Below, in pieces: positions 1 to 9,202 of a stretch of 64,000 nt of DNA. A program made the translations under genes and the position numbers. The notes beneath the pieces are model-generated. The model made no database searches. It was given only the letters and a program-made list of their open reading frames with translations, and had not been told where the DNA came from. Where the stretch lies: contig CAWCZO010000010.1 in the NCBI GenBank assembly GCA_963800065.1, positions 1-64,000 on the forward strand. Reading direction: 5' to 3'. Origin of the DNA: CAWJFJ01 sp963800065. GTDB taxonomy: Bacteria; Actinomycetota; Acidimicrobiia; Acidimicrobiales; UBA8190. Positions within the stretch are counted from its first letter, which is position 1. Every line of letters starts with the position of its first letter.

Positions 1-2646
1 AGCGACGGCCGTGTCGTTGCAGGTGACCGTGTCCGCCGCGCAGGGTGGCTCCCCTCCGGGCGGTTCTCCCCCGTCGTCGAGATAGGAGGTCGTTGTCGCC
101 GGGACGTTGTCGATCTCATAGAAGGGCGCACCTGCTCCGTCCTGGCGGTAGATGTTGTAGGAGTCGAGGTCATCGGTGGTTCCACCGGGGCACCCATGTC
201 CGCCGTTGCAATACTTGGCGGCGTTCCAGGTGATCTGTACTTCTATGTCGGTATTGTTGTCACCGCTGTCATCGGTGCACGACCCCGTACTGCTACTCGG
301 GGTGGTCACGTCCGGCGTCGCACCGGTGTTCGTCTCGCCGCCGAACCTGGTGACGGCCGTGACCTCATAGGTGTAGGTGGTATCGGGACAGAGGTTGCCG
401 TCGGCGGCCGACTGCTCGGTGGTCGTCACCCCGCCAGGTGGCTCAACCTCGGGTTCGTCTTTCTGGGTGGGGAGGTCCAGCTCGCCATAGCTGTTGTCAC
501 CCCAGGCGTAGACCTCGCCGTCGGACAAGGCCAGGTTGGCACCGTCGGAGCCCGAGGCCACGGCGCTGACGGTGGCCCCGGGTGCCAGGTTCGGCCCGTC
601 CCCGGTCGTCAACGGGACCGGCAACGAGCTCTGCGAGGTGCCATTGCCCGGGTCATCACCCCAACCCCAGGCCGAGCAACTGATAGACGTGTCCTCCGGA
701 CTTCCGTTTGCTGGGATGGTGTTGGTCAAAGCGAAGTCCGCTTGTTCGGAGAGCCCGGGAACAGAGGCGGTGACCGTGTAGGAACCGGCCACGGCTCCGG
801 CCGTGAAGGTCGACGACTCCGCCACACCGTCGGAGCTCGTCACCGTGTCGACGGTCGACCCGTTGGCAAATGTCCCCATGCACGGGGCCGTGAACGTCAC
901 CGACGCCCCCGTTACGGGCTTGCCGTTCTTGTCCTTGACGGATGCGCACAGGGCACCGAAGGAGTCACCCACCTGGGCCGACTGCGGGATCGACTCGTTA
1001 GCGGTGCACGCCGTCGGGCCGATGGAGGTGGCCGTGTCGGTCGTTGTCGCCACCTCAACCGCGCCGATAGTGCAGTTCGTACTGGAGTTGATCGGTCGAT
1101 TCGACCCGGTCTCGTCTGTGGCGCCGCTACCACAAACCGAGATTCCGTTAAGGGTCGTCGACTCAGGGATGGCTCCAACGGCCGGGCTGCCAGAAGAAGG
1201 CAACATAGTGTCCGGTTCGTTAGGTCCATTGTTTTCGGCGAGGGAACCGAGCTGCGGGTTTGCGTTCACTACGTCGGTCGAAGAGGTGAAGCCGCACGCG
1301 TCACCCGTAGCATCGTCCGTTAGATTGTAACCGATGCTGTTTACAGGACTAGCGCAGTTTCCGCCCGTGTTCCCTGCCACGATTGTGGCACCAACGGTTG
1401 CGGTGGTACTGCCATAGATCCCACCGCCGCCTTCGCCAGATATCGCGGAATTGCCATTCGTTGAATTGTCATCGATGGTTGTATCGGCAATTGATGCAGT
1501 GCCAACCGTGTATATGCCGCCTCCTGCACCGGAGTCACCGACCCAGTTTGCCGTGTTTCCCGATATTGTGCTGTTCGTAATCTCTAGGTCTCCCAATTGA
1601 ACGCCATCGCTCTTCCCCTCAAAATGAATCCCACCACCGTAGGAACCTGTGTTCCCCGAGATCGTGCTGCTGGTGACTGTCAAGGGCCCGTCAGCATAAA
1701 TGCCGGCGCCGCCATAGTTGTCTAATGTCTTGTTTCCTGAGATTGTGCTACTGGTAATGGAGGCATTGTCAGTTTCGATTCCGCCACCTCCAAAGTAAGC
1801 AGAGTTACCTGAGATAGTGCTGCTAGTTATTGTTAGGCTGTCGTGTCCATCGCCTACACCGTCAGCGTTGTTAATCCCGCCACCGTCGTAAGGGAATGCC
1901 GTATTACCCGAGATCGTGCTGTTCACAATCGTTACGATGCTGGAGTCGCTGTCGATGCCACCGCCTCCCGATCCTGTGTTATCCGAAATCGTGGTATTTG
2001 TGATAGTGAGGGTGCCGGAGTCAGTTTCGATTCCGCCGCCCGGACCACCGTACCCGCTGCCGCAGCACTGGGCCGCCGCCATGTTGTCTGTAATCGTGCT
2101 GTCGGTGATAGTAACTGTGCCACCGTCGTTGTAGATCCCGCCTCCTGCTCCATCGGAGTCCGAATCACTCACCACCCCGACCCCGTTCTCGATCGTGAGG
2201 TCATTGAGCGTGACGGTGGCATCCGATTCAACGGTGACAACGGTGCCGCTCAGTGTCCCGTCAAGTATTGCGGGTCCATCTGGCTGGAATGCCGAGTTCC
2301 CTGTAATGGTGACGGTCAAGGAAGTGGAAACGACGATGTTATCGTCGATGGTACCCGACACGTCGATGATGTCACCGGACGACGCTACGCTTAGGGCATG
2401 GGAGACGGTGGCGCAAGGAAGGGATTCTGTGCAGGCGTTGCTGTCTGAGCTGCTGGTGCCGGACACATAGAGGATCGACTGTGCATTTGCCGGGGTCGAC
2501 TTAGCCAGGGTTGTCCCGAGGACACCGAATATGATTAATACGGCGATCACTGGATGAACGAAGCTCGTTCGACGAGTTCGGCAAGTCGGGGAACGTAGCT
2601 GTCCAAGATATGGAAACTTGGCTGACAGGCCCCGGGATCCTCGCAT
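1..2646 (-). CDS. Secreted beta-helix / Ig-like / RCC1 / FnIII protein, C-terminus beyond the window
   Basis: The minus strand is open from an ATG at 2646 to base 1 with no stop, so at least 882 residues are encoded and the C-terminus is missing. Residues about 28-55 form a signal peptide (hydrophobic VIAVLIIFGVLGTTLA). Residues about 60-430 are a right-handed beta-helix built on repeated units of the STISGN type, as in choice-of-anchor Q proteins. An Ig-like (Big-1-like) domain follows at about 535-630, RCC1-type propeller strands at about 655-720 (SAWGWGDD and EVYAWGDNSYGEL), then a fibronectin-III-like segment. The 3' half is more GC-rich than the helix part. Exported, probably adhesive or carbohydrate-binding; the substrate cannot be told. 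Confidence 0.85.
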   Translation of the reverse strand, partial: MRGSRGLSAKFPYLGQLRSPTCRTRRTSFVHPVIAVLIIFGVLGTTLAKSTPANAQSILYVSGTSSSDSNACTESLPCATVSHALSVASSGDIIDVSGTIDDNIVVSTSLTVTITGNSAFQPDGPAILDGTLSGTVVTVESDATVTLNDLTIENGVGVVSDSDSDGAGGGIYNDGGTVTITDSTITDNMAAAQCCGSGYGGPGGGIETDSGTLTITNTTISDNTGSGGGGIDSDSSIVTIVNSTISGNTAFPYDGGGINNADGVGDGHDSLTITSSTISGNSAYFGGGGIETDNASITSSTISGNKTLDNYGGAGIYADGPLTVTSSTISGNTGSYGGGIHFEGKSDGVQLGDLEITNSTISGNTANWVGDSGAGGGIYTVGTASIADTTIDDNSTNGNSAISGEGGGGIYGSTTATVGATIVAGNTGGNCASPVNSIGYNLTDDATGDACGFTSSTDVVNANPQLGSLAENNGPNEPDTMLPSSGSPAVGAIPESTTLNGISVCGSGATDETGSNRPINSSTNCTIGAVEVATTTDTATSIGPTACTANESIPQSAQVGDSFGALCASVKDKNGKPVTGASVTFTAPCMGTFANGSTVDTVTSSDGVAESSTFTAGAVAGSYTVTASVPGLSEQADFALTNTIPANGSPEDTSISCSAWGWGDDPGNGTSQSSLPVPLTTGDGPNLAPGATVSAVASGSDGANLALSDGEVYAWGDNSYGELDLPTQKDEPEVEPPGGVTTTEQSAADGNLCPDTTYTYEVTAVTRFGGETNTGATPDVTTPSSSTGSCTDDSGDNNTDIEVQITWNAAKYCNGGHGCPGGTTDDLDSYNIYRQDGAGAPFYEIDNVPATTTSYLDDGGEPPGGEPPCAADTVTCNDTAVA

Positions 2647-3417
2647 ATAGATACGTCCGCCCACTCGGTCCGAGGCCTTAGGCCACCGGGGTCTTGTCGG
2701 CAGCCTTGGTTGTGCATCTCCTAATGGCATTGGAGTCAGGTCAGGACTCTTCGCTGAACCGAACCAAAGCCGCCGCCATTCGCGCACAGAAATACCCCCC
2801 GCCCCTTCGCCCCAGGCTTGCCACAGAACCGCGAAACCGCCGAAACCGCTCCCGACCTGGGACGTACCCAAGCAGAGCCTTGTCAATGGGTGTTGACCTT
2901 GTCAAGCGGCTCGTGCCAGTGCTCCAGCGGAGGCCATCCCTGGGTGAATGGAACGGGACAACGTGGGTGAACTTCTGATGCTCTTGATGCCGCAGTGGGT
3001 GCGGCCACAAGGCTGGACGACCCTGAAGGCACATTCGTAGCTCTCGGTGGGCCTCCTGGTCTGACCGTCCTTCCCACTGGACACCCTGAATCAGCACTTG
3101 TTCCCGCACCTAGCTCAGGGACAGTCTCCCCGCACCCGGCCGTTCTTTGTGATGACAACTACGTGGGAAATCGAGACGAACAGCGTGGGAAACGGCTCGA
3201 CCCAGAGTGCCGTCAGCGCTGGCCACTGGGGTTCTGTCGACAGCCCACCCCCCCACTAACTAACCCACCCACTAACCCCCAACTCACCTACTAACTACTC
3301 TCTGACGAACTCTAACTAACTCGACTACAGGCTCCGAGGTTGGCAGCACAGCCTGAGGACTGCCAACTTCTACATCCACTGATGGGTACTCCTCACTCCC
3401 GCTACCCGACTTCAGCT
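2647..3417. other. 771-bp intergenic stretch with a G-free CTAAC-rich tract
   Basis: It lies between two minus-strand genes. Short open frames exist on both strands, but they overlap each other, lack a convincing ribosome binding site and resemble no family I recognise. Bases 3244-3303 contain no G and hold six CTAAC units, so the transcribed minus strand reads as GTTAG repeats with runs of three to seven G. Otherwise I see nothing definable. Confidence 0.5.
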
Positions 3418-5106
3418 TCAGGAGATCGTCACCGTCATCGGCGATGATGCGATTCCGTTCGCGACCGCAACGAGGGTGCTGGCGCCCGCCGGCGTCGTCG
3501 TGGGGAGGCTGAACCCGGTCGAAGAGCTGGTGGCGGGGGCAACCGATACCGATGTCCAGTCGAACGTCCGGCCGTAGGTGACCACGCCCGTGGCGGAGTT
3601 GGTGATCCGCACCAGGGGGAAGTTGGTGTTGTCCTGGACGTCGTCACCGTAGGCGGCTCCCTGATCGAGCCCGGCGAGTTGGGTGCCGGAAAGGTTGTAG
3701 GTGCCGCCAGGAGCGAGGGTGGTGGCGCTCAGCGATGTGATCGCAGGTGCCCACGACGGACGCGGCGTCCCGCCCGCCGTGTATACCTCCATCTGGTTGC
3801 TGCCATCGTCGAACAGCACCTGCCCGTTGGGTAGCGCCAGAAGACGCGTGGCAAACGAGGTGTCGTTCGGCGCGTTCGGCACGTCCGGGATCTGGGTCAG
3901 CGTATTCGAGTCGGCGCTATACAGGAAGAAGTGAGTTGGCGCCTTGTAAACGCACGCGCTCACGTCGAAGAGCACGTTTCCATCCGGCAGGATCGACCCC
4001 GGTCCATCGGTGCTGTCGTACTCCAGGCCGCCGATGGCCGGAATTTTCGGTCCCGCAGTCCACGTGCCCGCCGTCCCGGCTTGGTACTGGTAGAGCGCGG
4101 TCTGCGTGTTTGCATCCTTGCACGCCGCTTGCGTGCTCGAGCCGGCGCCCACCACGAACACGTTGCCGCCCGGCATCTCGACCTGTGGCCCGATCTCCAC
4201 GACCGGGAACGGATTGACGGGGTTGCCCTTCCGGGCCGTGGCCCCGGAGAAGCTCCAGCTATCGTTGCTCGGGTTGAACAACTGCGTGTCGCCCACTGCC
4301 CAGGCATCGAGCGTAAGCAGTTGGCCGCTCGGCTCGAGAGTCCAACCCTCTTCGTCGTTAGGATCCTGCTTACCCGTCGCCGGGATCACCGTCCACGTCA
4401 GGTTGTTCGCGTTGAGCAACGCATCATCGACGGTAAAATTCGGATTCGTAACGCAAGTGTTACACGGCTGCTCGAGCATGAAGGTGCCGTTGTCCAAGAC
4501 ATCGCTCGCGGCGTCTCCCATGTTCGTCCAGCCCGGGGGCGGCGCGACGGAAGCCCAGGTGTTGGTCGCCGGGTTATAGATCGCGCCCTCGTTCGACCAC
4601 ACTGCCTTTTCCCCGATGTATTCGCCGCCCTCGACAATCATCCGCCCATCCGGCAGGATCGCCGAGGCAAAATAGAGGGGCTTATAGCCCGCCGGCATCG
4701 ACGCGATCTGGCTCCACTTCCCGTCGATGTAGCTGCCCTGCGAATTCGGAGTGAGTCTCCACCACATATCCGTACCGCCCGTAACGTTGTTGTCCGGCTC
4801 ATCGTGAACAAGCACCGTCCCGTCGCTCTCGAGCAGCATCGTGCCGGGCGTTCCGAAAGGCGGCGGGTTCACAAGCGGTGTCCAGGGTGACGTGGTCCCC
4901 GGCGGGGCGAGGTAGGGCTTTAAAGCCGACGGCGCGGGATGCCGGAACGGTGTAAGGACCGGACGACCTGCGGACGCGGCCGGCCCTGCGGCAATCCGCG
5001 CCACACTGGACGGGTGCGCGGAAGCCGAGGACAAACTCGCAGTGACTAGCGCTGCTAGCAAAACCGCGAAGGCCACTACGGCAAATAAACGACGTGTTGA
5101 AGTCAC
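3418..5106 (-). CDS. Secreted kelch/galactose-oxidase-like propeller protein
   Basis: 562 residues starting at GTG 5106, which sits four bases after a run of nine G that can act as ribosome binding site. Residues 1-31 are a signal peptide ending near SSASA. Residues about 80-440 form a kelch-type propeller with repeated ILPDG and LPNGQVLFDDG strands. Residues about 455-562 are an early-set/IPT-like C-terminal domain, recognisable by FPLVRITNSATG and the final LVAVANGI, as in actinobacterial and acidobacterial kelch proteins. The family resembles galactose oxidase, but I could not confirm the copper ligands, so oxidase activity is only a possibility. Likely exported, acting on carbohydrate. 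Confidence 0.75.
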   Translation of the reverse strand: MTSTRRLFAVVAFAVLLAALVTASLSSASAHPSSVARIAAGPAASAGRPVLTPFRHPAPSALKPYLAPPGTTSPWTPLVNPPPFGTPGTMLLESDGTVLVHDEPDNNVTGGTDMWWRLTPNSQGSYIDGKWSQIASMPAGYKPLYFASAILPDGRMIVEGGEYIGEKAVWSNEGAIYNPATNTWASVAPPPGWTNMGDAASDVLDNGTFMLEQPCNTCVTNPNFTVDDALLNANNLTWTVIPATGKQDPNDEEGWTLEPSGQLLTLDAWAVGDTQLFNPSNDSWSFSGATARKGNPVNPFPVVEIGPQVEMPGGNVFVVGAGSSTQAACKDANTQTALYQYQAGTAGTWTAGPKIPAIGGLEYDSTDGPGSILPDGNVLFDVSACVYKAPTHFFLYSADSNTLTQIPDVPNAPNDTSFATRLLALPNGQVLFDDGSNQMEVYTAGGTPRPSWAPAITSLSATTLAPGGTYNLSGTQLAGLDQGAAYGDDVQDNTNFPLVRITNSATGVVTYGRTFDWTSVSVAPATSSSTGFSLPTTTPAGASTLVAVANGIASSPMTVTIS

Positions 5107-5250
5107 AGCCCCCCCCCATAATGTTCACCCGGAGTTCTTACTCGTTCTCAAGTTATCATTGCTCGAGCGGAGCGTTTAGGGGACTCCTTTTATCGACCGC
5201 CGGTCCGGCCGCCTCACTCAGCGCGGCCCGGTCCGGGGAGTGGCTCTGAC

Positions 5251-8200
5251 TCAGGACCGACGCAACGCGAGCTTGATGATGTCGTCGTGGGTCATGGCCA
5301 GTCCGGCCTCATAGTGACGCTCGAAGTCCGCACCCAGCCGGTCCCGAAGGACGGCGATATCGGTTTCGCGCGCCTTCGCCTGGCCCGGGTTCCACTCCGA
5401 AGAAGTAGCCACGTTCAGCGCATCTGCACCCCCGTGCAACTTGGCGGCTCGATCGTGCTCATCGCTATGTATCGCACAGCGGGCCAAAGCCAACACTGCA
5501 TCAGGGAAGAGGCTGAGATTGCCGAGGCGACGACATGAGCGCAGGCTGTCCATGAGTTGCACCTCGGCGCGCTGTATGTGACCTTCTTCAAGGAGGATCC
5601 AAGCCAGGTTCATTGTAATCATGACCGATGCGTTGGGCACGTCGACGCCGGCAAGATCAAGCGCCACCTCGAAGTGATGACGAGCCGAGGCAAGGTCACC
5701 CCTGTACTTCAGAAGTACGCCGTAGTTGTTGTGCAGGCCCATCGCGTTGTCTTCGTCCCCCGACTGCTCGACGAACGCGAGGCCTTCGAGGTAGAGGGCC
5801 TCGGCGCGGGAATCTTCGGCAATGTGCAGGGCCGTGGCGTAGTTGTAGAGCACGTTGCCGAGGAGCATGTTGTCGCCACATTGGCGGGCCAGGGCCACGG
5901 CTTCGGGCCCGGCGTCGAGGCGGCCCGGGTCTGCTCCATCCTGGAATCGGCAGTAATGGGAGAGTGCGCCGGCCTCGAGCGCCCGGTCGCCGGCCTCCCG
6001 GGCGAGATCGAGGGTCGTCAACACCGTCTCGATGATGAGTCGGCGGTCCACGTGAAAGAGCAGCCTCACCTTGCAGTAGAGGCCTTGCCCCCGGCGCCCG
6101 GGGGCCAGATCCGGTCCCAGGCGTTCGAGGGCCTGGTCGACGAGGGCGAGGATCTGTGCCGGCTGATGGGCGTCCTTCCAGTAATTCTGTAGCGTCCAGA
6201 ACTGGCGCAGCACCCGGTCCGACCCGGCGGGGGTGGCCACGGCGTGCTCGATGGCGGCCCGGAGGTTCATGTCCTCGGTGGCCAGTCGCCTGGTCCAGGA
6301 GCGGCGCGACGGACCGACCATGTGGGGTGCCGCGTGCTCGGCCAAGCCCAGGTAGTAGTCGCTGTGGGCGTCGGCCAGCCGCTCGGCCTCGGGGCGCTCC
6401 CCGGCGGCCGTCTCGCTCAGCCGCTCGACCCCGTACTGACGCAGGGTCTCCTGCATCCGGTAGCGGACGGTACTGCCGTGGGGCTCGGCCACCACCAGGC
6501 TCTTGTCCACCAGCGATCCGAGCAGGACGGCCACATCGAAGCCCTCGACGTCACCGAACCCGCACACGGCCTCGGCCGCTTCCAGGTCGAAGCCACCGAC
6601 GAACACCGACAGGCGTCGGAGCACCGCCTGCTCGACGTCGTTGAGCAGGTCATAGGACCAGTCGACCATGGCGCGCAGGGTCTGTTGGCGCGGCAGTGCC
6701 GTGCGGCTTCCCCCCGTCAGCAGGCGGAATCGCTGGTCGAGACGGTCATGGAGGTGGGAGAGCGACATCGACCGCAGCCGGGCGGCGGCCAGCTCGATGG
6801 CCAGCGGCATACCGTCGAGGCGCCGGCACACGGCGGCCACCAGCGGGGCGGCCTCTTCTGTCAAGGTGAAGTCCGTGGCCTGGCTGCGGGCCCGTTCCAC
6901 GAACATCGTCACCGCTCCCGAGGCGGCCACCTCGGCCACCTCCTGGGCGTCCTCGGCGGGCACGGTGAGCGAGGGCACCCGGAAGATCCGCTCCCCGTCG
7001 ATACCGAGCGCCTCGCGGCTGGTGGCCAGCAGGTGCACCTGCGGGCAGCCACGGACCACGGCCTCGGCCAGCTTGGCGCACGCCCCGATCAGATGCTCGC
7101 AGTTGTCCAGGACGATGAGGATGTTCCGGTCGGCCAGGGCGGTCACCAGGGCGTCGGGCGTCGGGAGTCCCCCCTGTTCCTTGATCCCCAGCGCCTTGGC
7201 CACCGCCCCCGTCACCTCCTCGGGCTCGCCCACGGCGGCCAGGCCCACCAACCAGACGCCGTCACCCGAGCCGTCGAGGAGCTCGGCGCCCACCTGCAGG
7301 GCCAGGCGGGTCTTGCCCACACCACCGGGTCCGGTGAGGGTGACGAGGCGGGACTCCTCCACCATCGTCCGCACCTCGGCCACCTCGGCGTCGCGTCCCA
7401 CGAAGCTCGACACCAGCTCGGGCAGGTTGTGCAGGAGATCGGGGTCGTCGAGCGAGCGCAGGGGAGGGAACTGCGCATCGAGGCCTTCGATCTCGAGCTG
7501 GAACACCTCCTCGGGCCGACCCAGGTCCTTCAGGCGATGGGTCCCGAGGTGGCGCAGGCCCACGCCTGCCGGGAGGTAGTCACGCACCATGTCGGCCGTC
7601 GCCCCCGACACCACGATCTGCCCGCCGTGGGCCACCGCCACCAGGCGCGTCGTGCGGTTGAACGTGGGTCCCACATAATCCCCGTTGCGTACCTCGCACT
7701 CGCCTGTATGCAAGGCCATCCGCACACGCAACCTCGCACCCTCGGGCCACGGCTCGGCCTCGAGTGACCGTTGAGCATCGATGGCCGCCTCGAGGGCCTG
7801 TGTGGCCGAACCGAATGCCGCGCAGAACTCGCCCCCGGTCGCCTTAAAGACGAAGCCGCCTGCGTCTTCGAGATGCGAGCGGATGAGTTCGTCGTGGCGC
7901 CGCAGCGCTATCCCCATGCTCTCGGGGTGGGCCTCCCAGATCTGGGTCGACTCTTCGATGTCCGTGGAGAGCAGTGTCACTGTCCCCGAAGGGAGACCGG
8001 GGACGGCTCTCTGGGCCACGTTTGACGCCGCATCCACCGCCGTCCAGGCGTTGCCCTGGGCAGCCTCGGTCACCAGCCACTCGAGCTCGGGTTTCTGCTG
8101 GACGATGGCAGCGTCGAGGGCCACCAGCGGCGCCGAAGGCTCGATGCCGAGCTCCTCGCCGAGGAGAGTGCGGACCCGCTGGTAGGCCCGCAGGGCGTCG

Positions 8201-8868
8201 GACTGCCGTCCGGACCGGTACAGGGCCAGCATGAGATAGCCCCAGATCCCCTCCCGCAGGGGATGGTCGACGATGGCCGCCTCGGCCGATGCCACCACCT
8301 CCTGGTGCTGACCCAGCTCGAGCCGGGCCTCGAGCCACGTCTCGATGGCCCCCAGGTGCAGCTCCTCCAGCCGGGTCTGCTCGGGCCGGGCCCACGACGT
8401 CCCGCTCACGTCGGCCAGGGCCTGGCCCCGCCAGCGTCCGAGGGCGGTGGCGAGCAGCCCGGCGGCGGCGCCGGGGTCCCCGGCGACCAGCGCCTCACGA
8501 CCCTGGCGGGATTCCTCCTCGAAGCGCCACACATCCAGCTCGTCGGGGCCGACCTCGAGGACATAGCCCCCGTGCCGCCCCACCAGGCGCCCCGGATCGA
8601 GAGACTTGCGCAACTGGGAGATGTGGCTCTGCAGGGTGGCGACCGCCCCCGCCGGGGGGTCGCCCTCCCACAGATCCTCGGCCAGGGGTCCGGCCGGGAC
8701 CAGCTCGTTGGCGGCGATGAGGAGCCGGACCAGAAGGGCCCGGCGCCTGGCGCCGGAAATGGCTATCTCGCCGTCGTCGCCCCGCACCACCAGGGGGCCG
8801 AGGATCTCGAATGCGAGCACCGCCGCCCCACCCTCCCGGCTCGGAAAAACCCCAGCGTCTGACCGCAA
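5251..8868 (-). CDS. SARP/BTAD regulator with cyclase-like, NB-ARC ATPase and TPR domains
   Basis: 1205 residues from ATG 8868. A GTG at 8820, preceded by GGGAGGGTGGGG, may be the true start because family similarity begins there (LAFEILGPLVV). Order: winged-helix DNA-binding domain (about 20-100), bacterial transcriptional activator domain (105-260), class III nucleotide-cyclase-like domain (290-470), NB-ARC/AAA ATPase with P-loop GPGGVGKTRLAL near residue 510 and Walker B LIVLDNCEH, then TPR repeats to the end. The cyclase keeps the first metal aspartate (STDIEEST) but the usual GDG loop reads GGEFCAAF, so catalysis is doubtful. Its closest role model is the AfsR/LuxR-like large ATP-dependent activators; targets are unknown. 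Confidence 0.9.
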   Translation of the reverse strand: MRSDAGVFPSREGGAAVLAFEILGPLVVRGDDGEIAISGARRRALLVRLLIAANELVPAGPLAEDLWEGDPPAGAVATLQSHISQLRKSLDPGRLVGRHGGYVLEVGPDELDVWRFEEESRQGREALVAGDPGAAAGLLATALGRWRGQALADVSGTSWARPEQTRLEELHLGAIETWLEARLELGQHQEVVASAEAAIVDHPLREGIWGYLMLALYRSGRQSDALRAYQRVRTLLGEELGIEPSAPLVALDAAIVQQKPELEWLVTEAAQGNAWTAVDAASNVAQRAVPGLPSGTVTLLSTDIEESTQIWEAHPESMGIALRRHDELIRSHLEDAGGFVFKATGGEFCAAFGSATQALEAAIDAQRSLEAEPWPEGARLRVRMALHTGECEVRNGDYVGPTFNRTTRLVAVAHGGQIVVSGATADMVRDYLPAGVGLRHLGTHRLKDLGRPEEVFQLEIEGLDAQFPPLRSLDDPDLLHNLPELVSSFVGRDAEVAEVRTMVEESRLVTLTGPGGVGKTRLALQVGAELLDGSGDGVWLVGLAAVGEPEEVTGAVAKALGIKEQGGLPTPDALVTALADRNILIVLDNCEHLIGACAKLAEAVVRGCPQVHLLATSREALGIDGERIFRVPSLTVPAEDAQEVAEVAASGAVTMFVERARSQATDFTLTEEAAPLVAAVCRRLDGMPLAIELAAARLRSMSLSHLHDRLDQRFRLLTGGSRTALPRQQTLRAMVDWSYDLLNDVEQAVLRRLSVFVGGFDLEAAEAVCGFGDVEGFDVAVLLGSLVDKSLVVAEPHGSTVRYRMQETLRQYGVERLSETAAGERPEAERLADAHSDYYLGLAEHAAPHMVGPSRRSWTRRLATEDMNLRAAIEHAVATPAGSDRVLRQFWTLQNYWKDAHQPAQILALVDQALERLGPDLAPGRRGQGLYCKVRLLFHVDRRLIIETVLTTLDLAREAGDRALEAGALSHYCRFQDGADPGRLDAGPEAVALARQCGDNMLLGNVLYNYATALHIAEDSRAEALYLEGLAFVEQSGDEDNAMGLHNNYGVLLKYRGDLASARHHFEVALDLAGVDVPNASVMITMNLAWILLEEGHIQRAEVQLMDSLRSCRRLGNLSLFPDAVLALARCAIHSDEHDRAAKLHGGADALNVATSSEWNPGQAKARETDIAVLRDRLGADFERHYEAGLAMTHDDIIKLALRRS

Positions 8869-9202
8869 AGGCTATCTCCTGGGGCGGGCGTGGAGCCTCG
8901 CTGGACACGTCTTCTTCCCGGTTCGTGACTGACCGGCCCATTGGCCGCTGCTGAGTAGACGCCACTGAAGCGGACAAGGCCTTTTCTGTCTGTCCAGCCC
9001 CCGTTGCGGGGGTCGGCGCTCTCTCACGACGTCCCAGGTGGTGGCCCTATTTCTGGCGTCTGTCGCCGCCACCGATCCCTCGTTGCAGCGCCTCTGCAGC
9101 GCCCGTGAGGGGCGCCTGAAGGTCTCGGCCCGACTCTGCCTGTGCACCCAAAAAAAACGGCACGAGAACCGCTCGAGCCGGGGAACCAGAAGGGCAGAAC
9201 CG
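8869..9202. other. Divergent intergenic region
   Basis: The 334 bp separate the minus-strand SARP regulator from the plus-strand secreted beta-helix gene and so must carry both promoters. A ribosome binding site (AAGGG) lies 8-9 bases before ATG 9203. I could not fix -35/-10 pairs or an operator. Open frames here are shadows of the flanking genes. Confidence 0.4.

Noticed and set aside
2741..3158. Overlapping minus-strand open frames in the gap before the beta-helix gene, at first sight a transposase relic
   Set aside because: No DDE motif, helix-turn-helix or terminal repeat could be found, and the frames overlap each other without a ribosome binding site.
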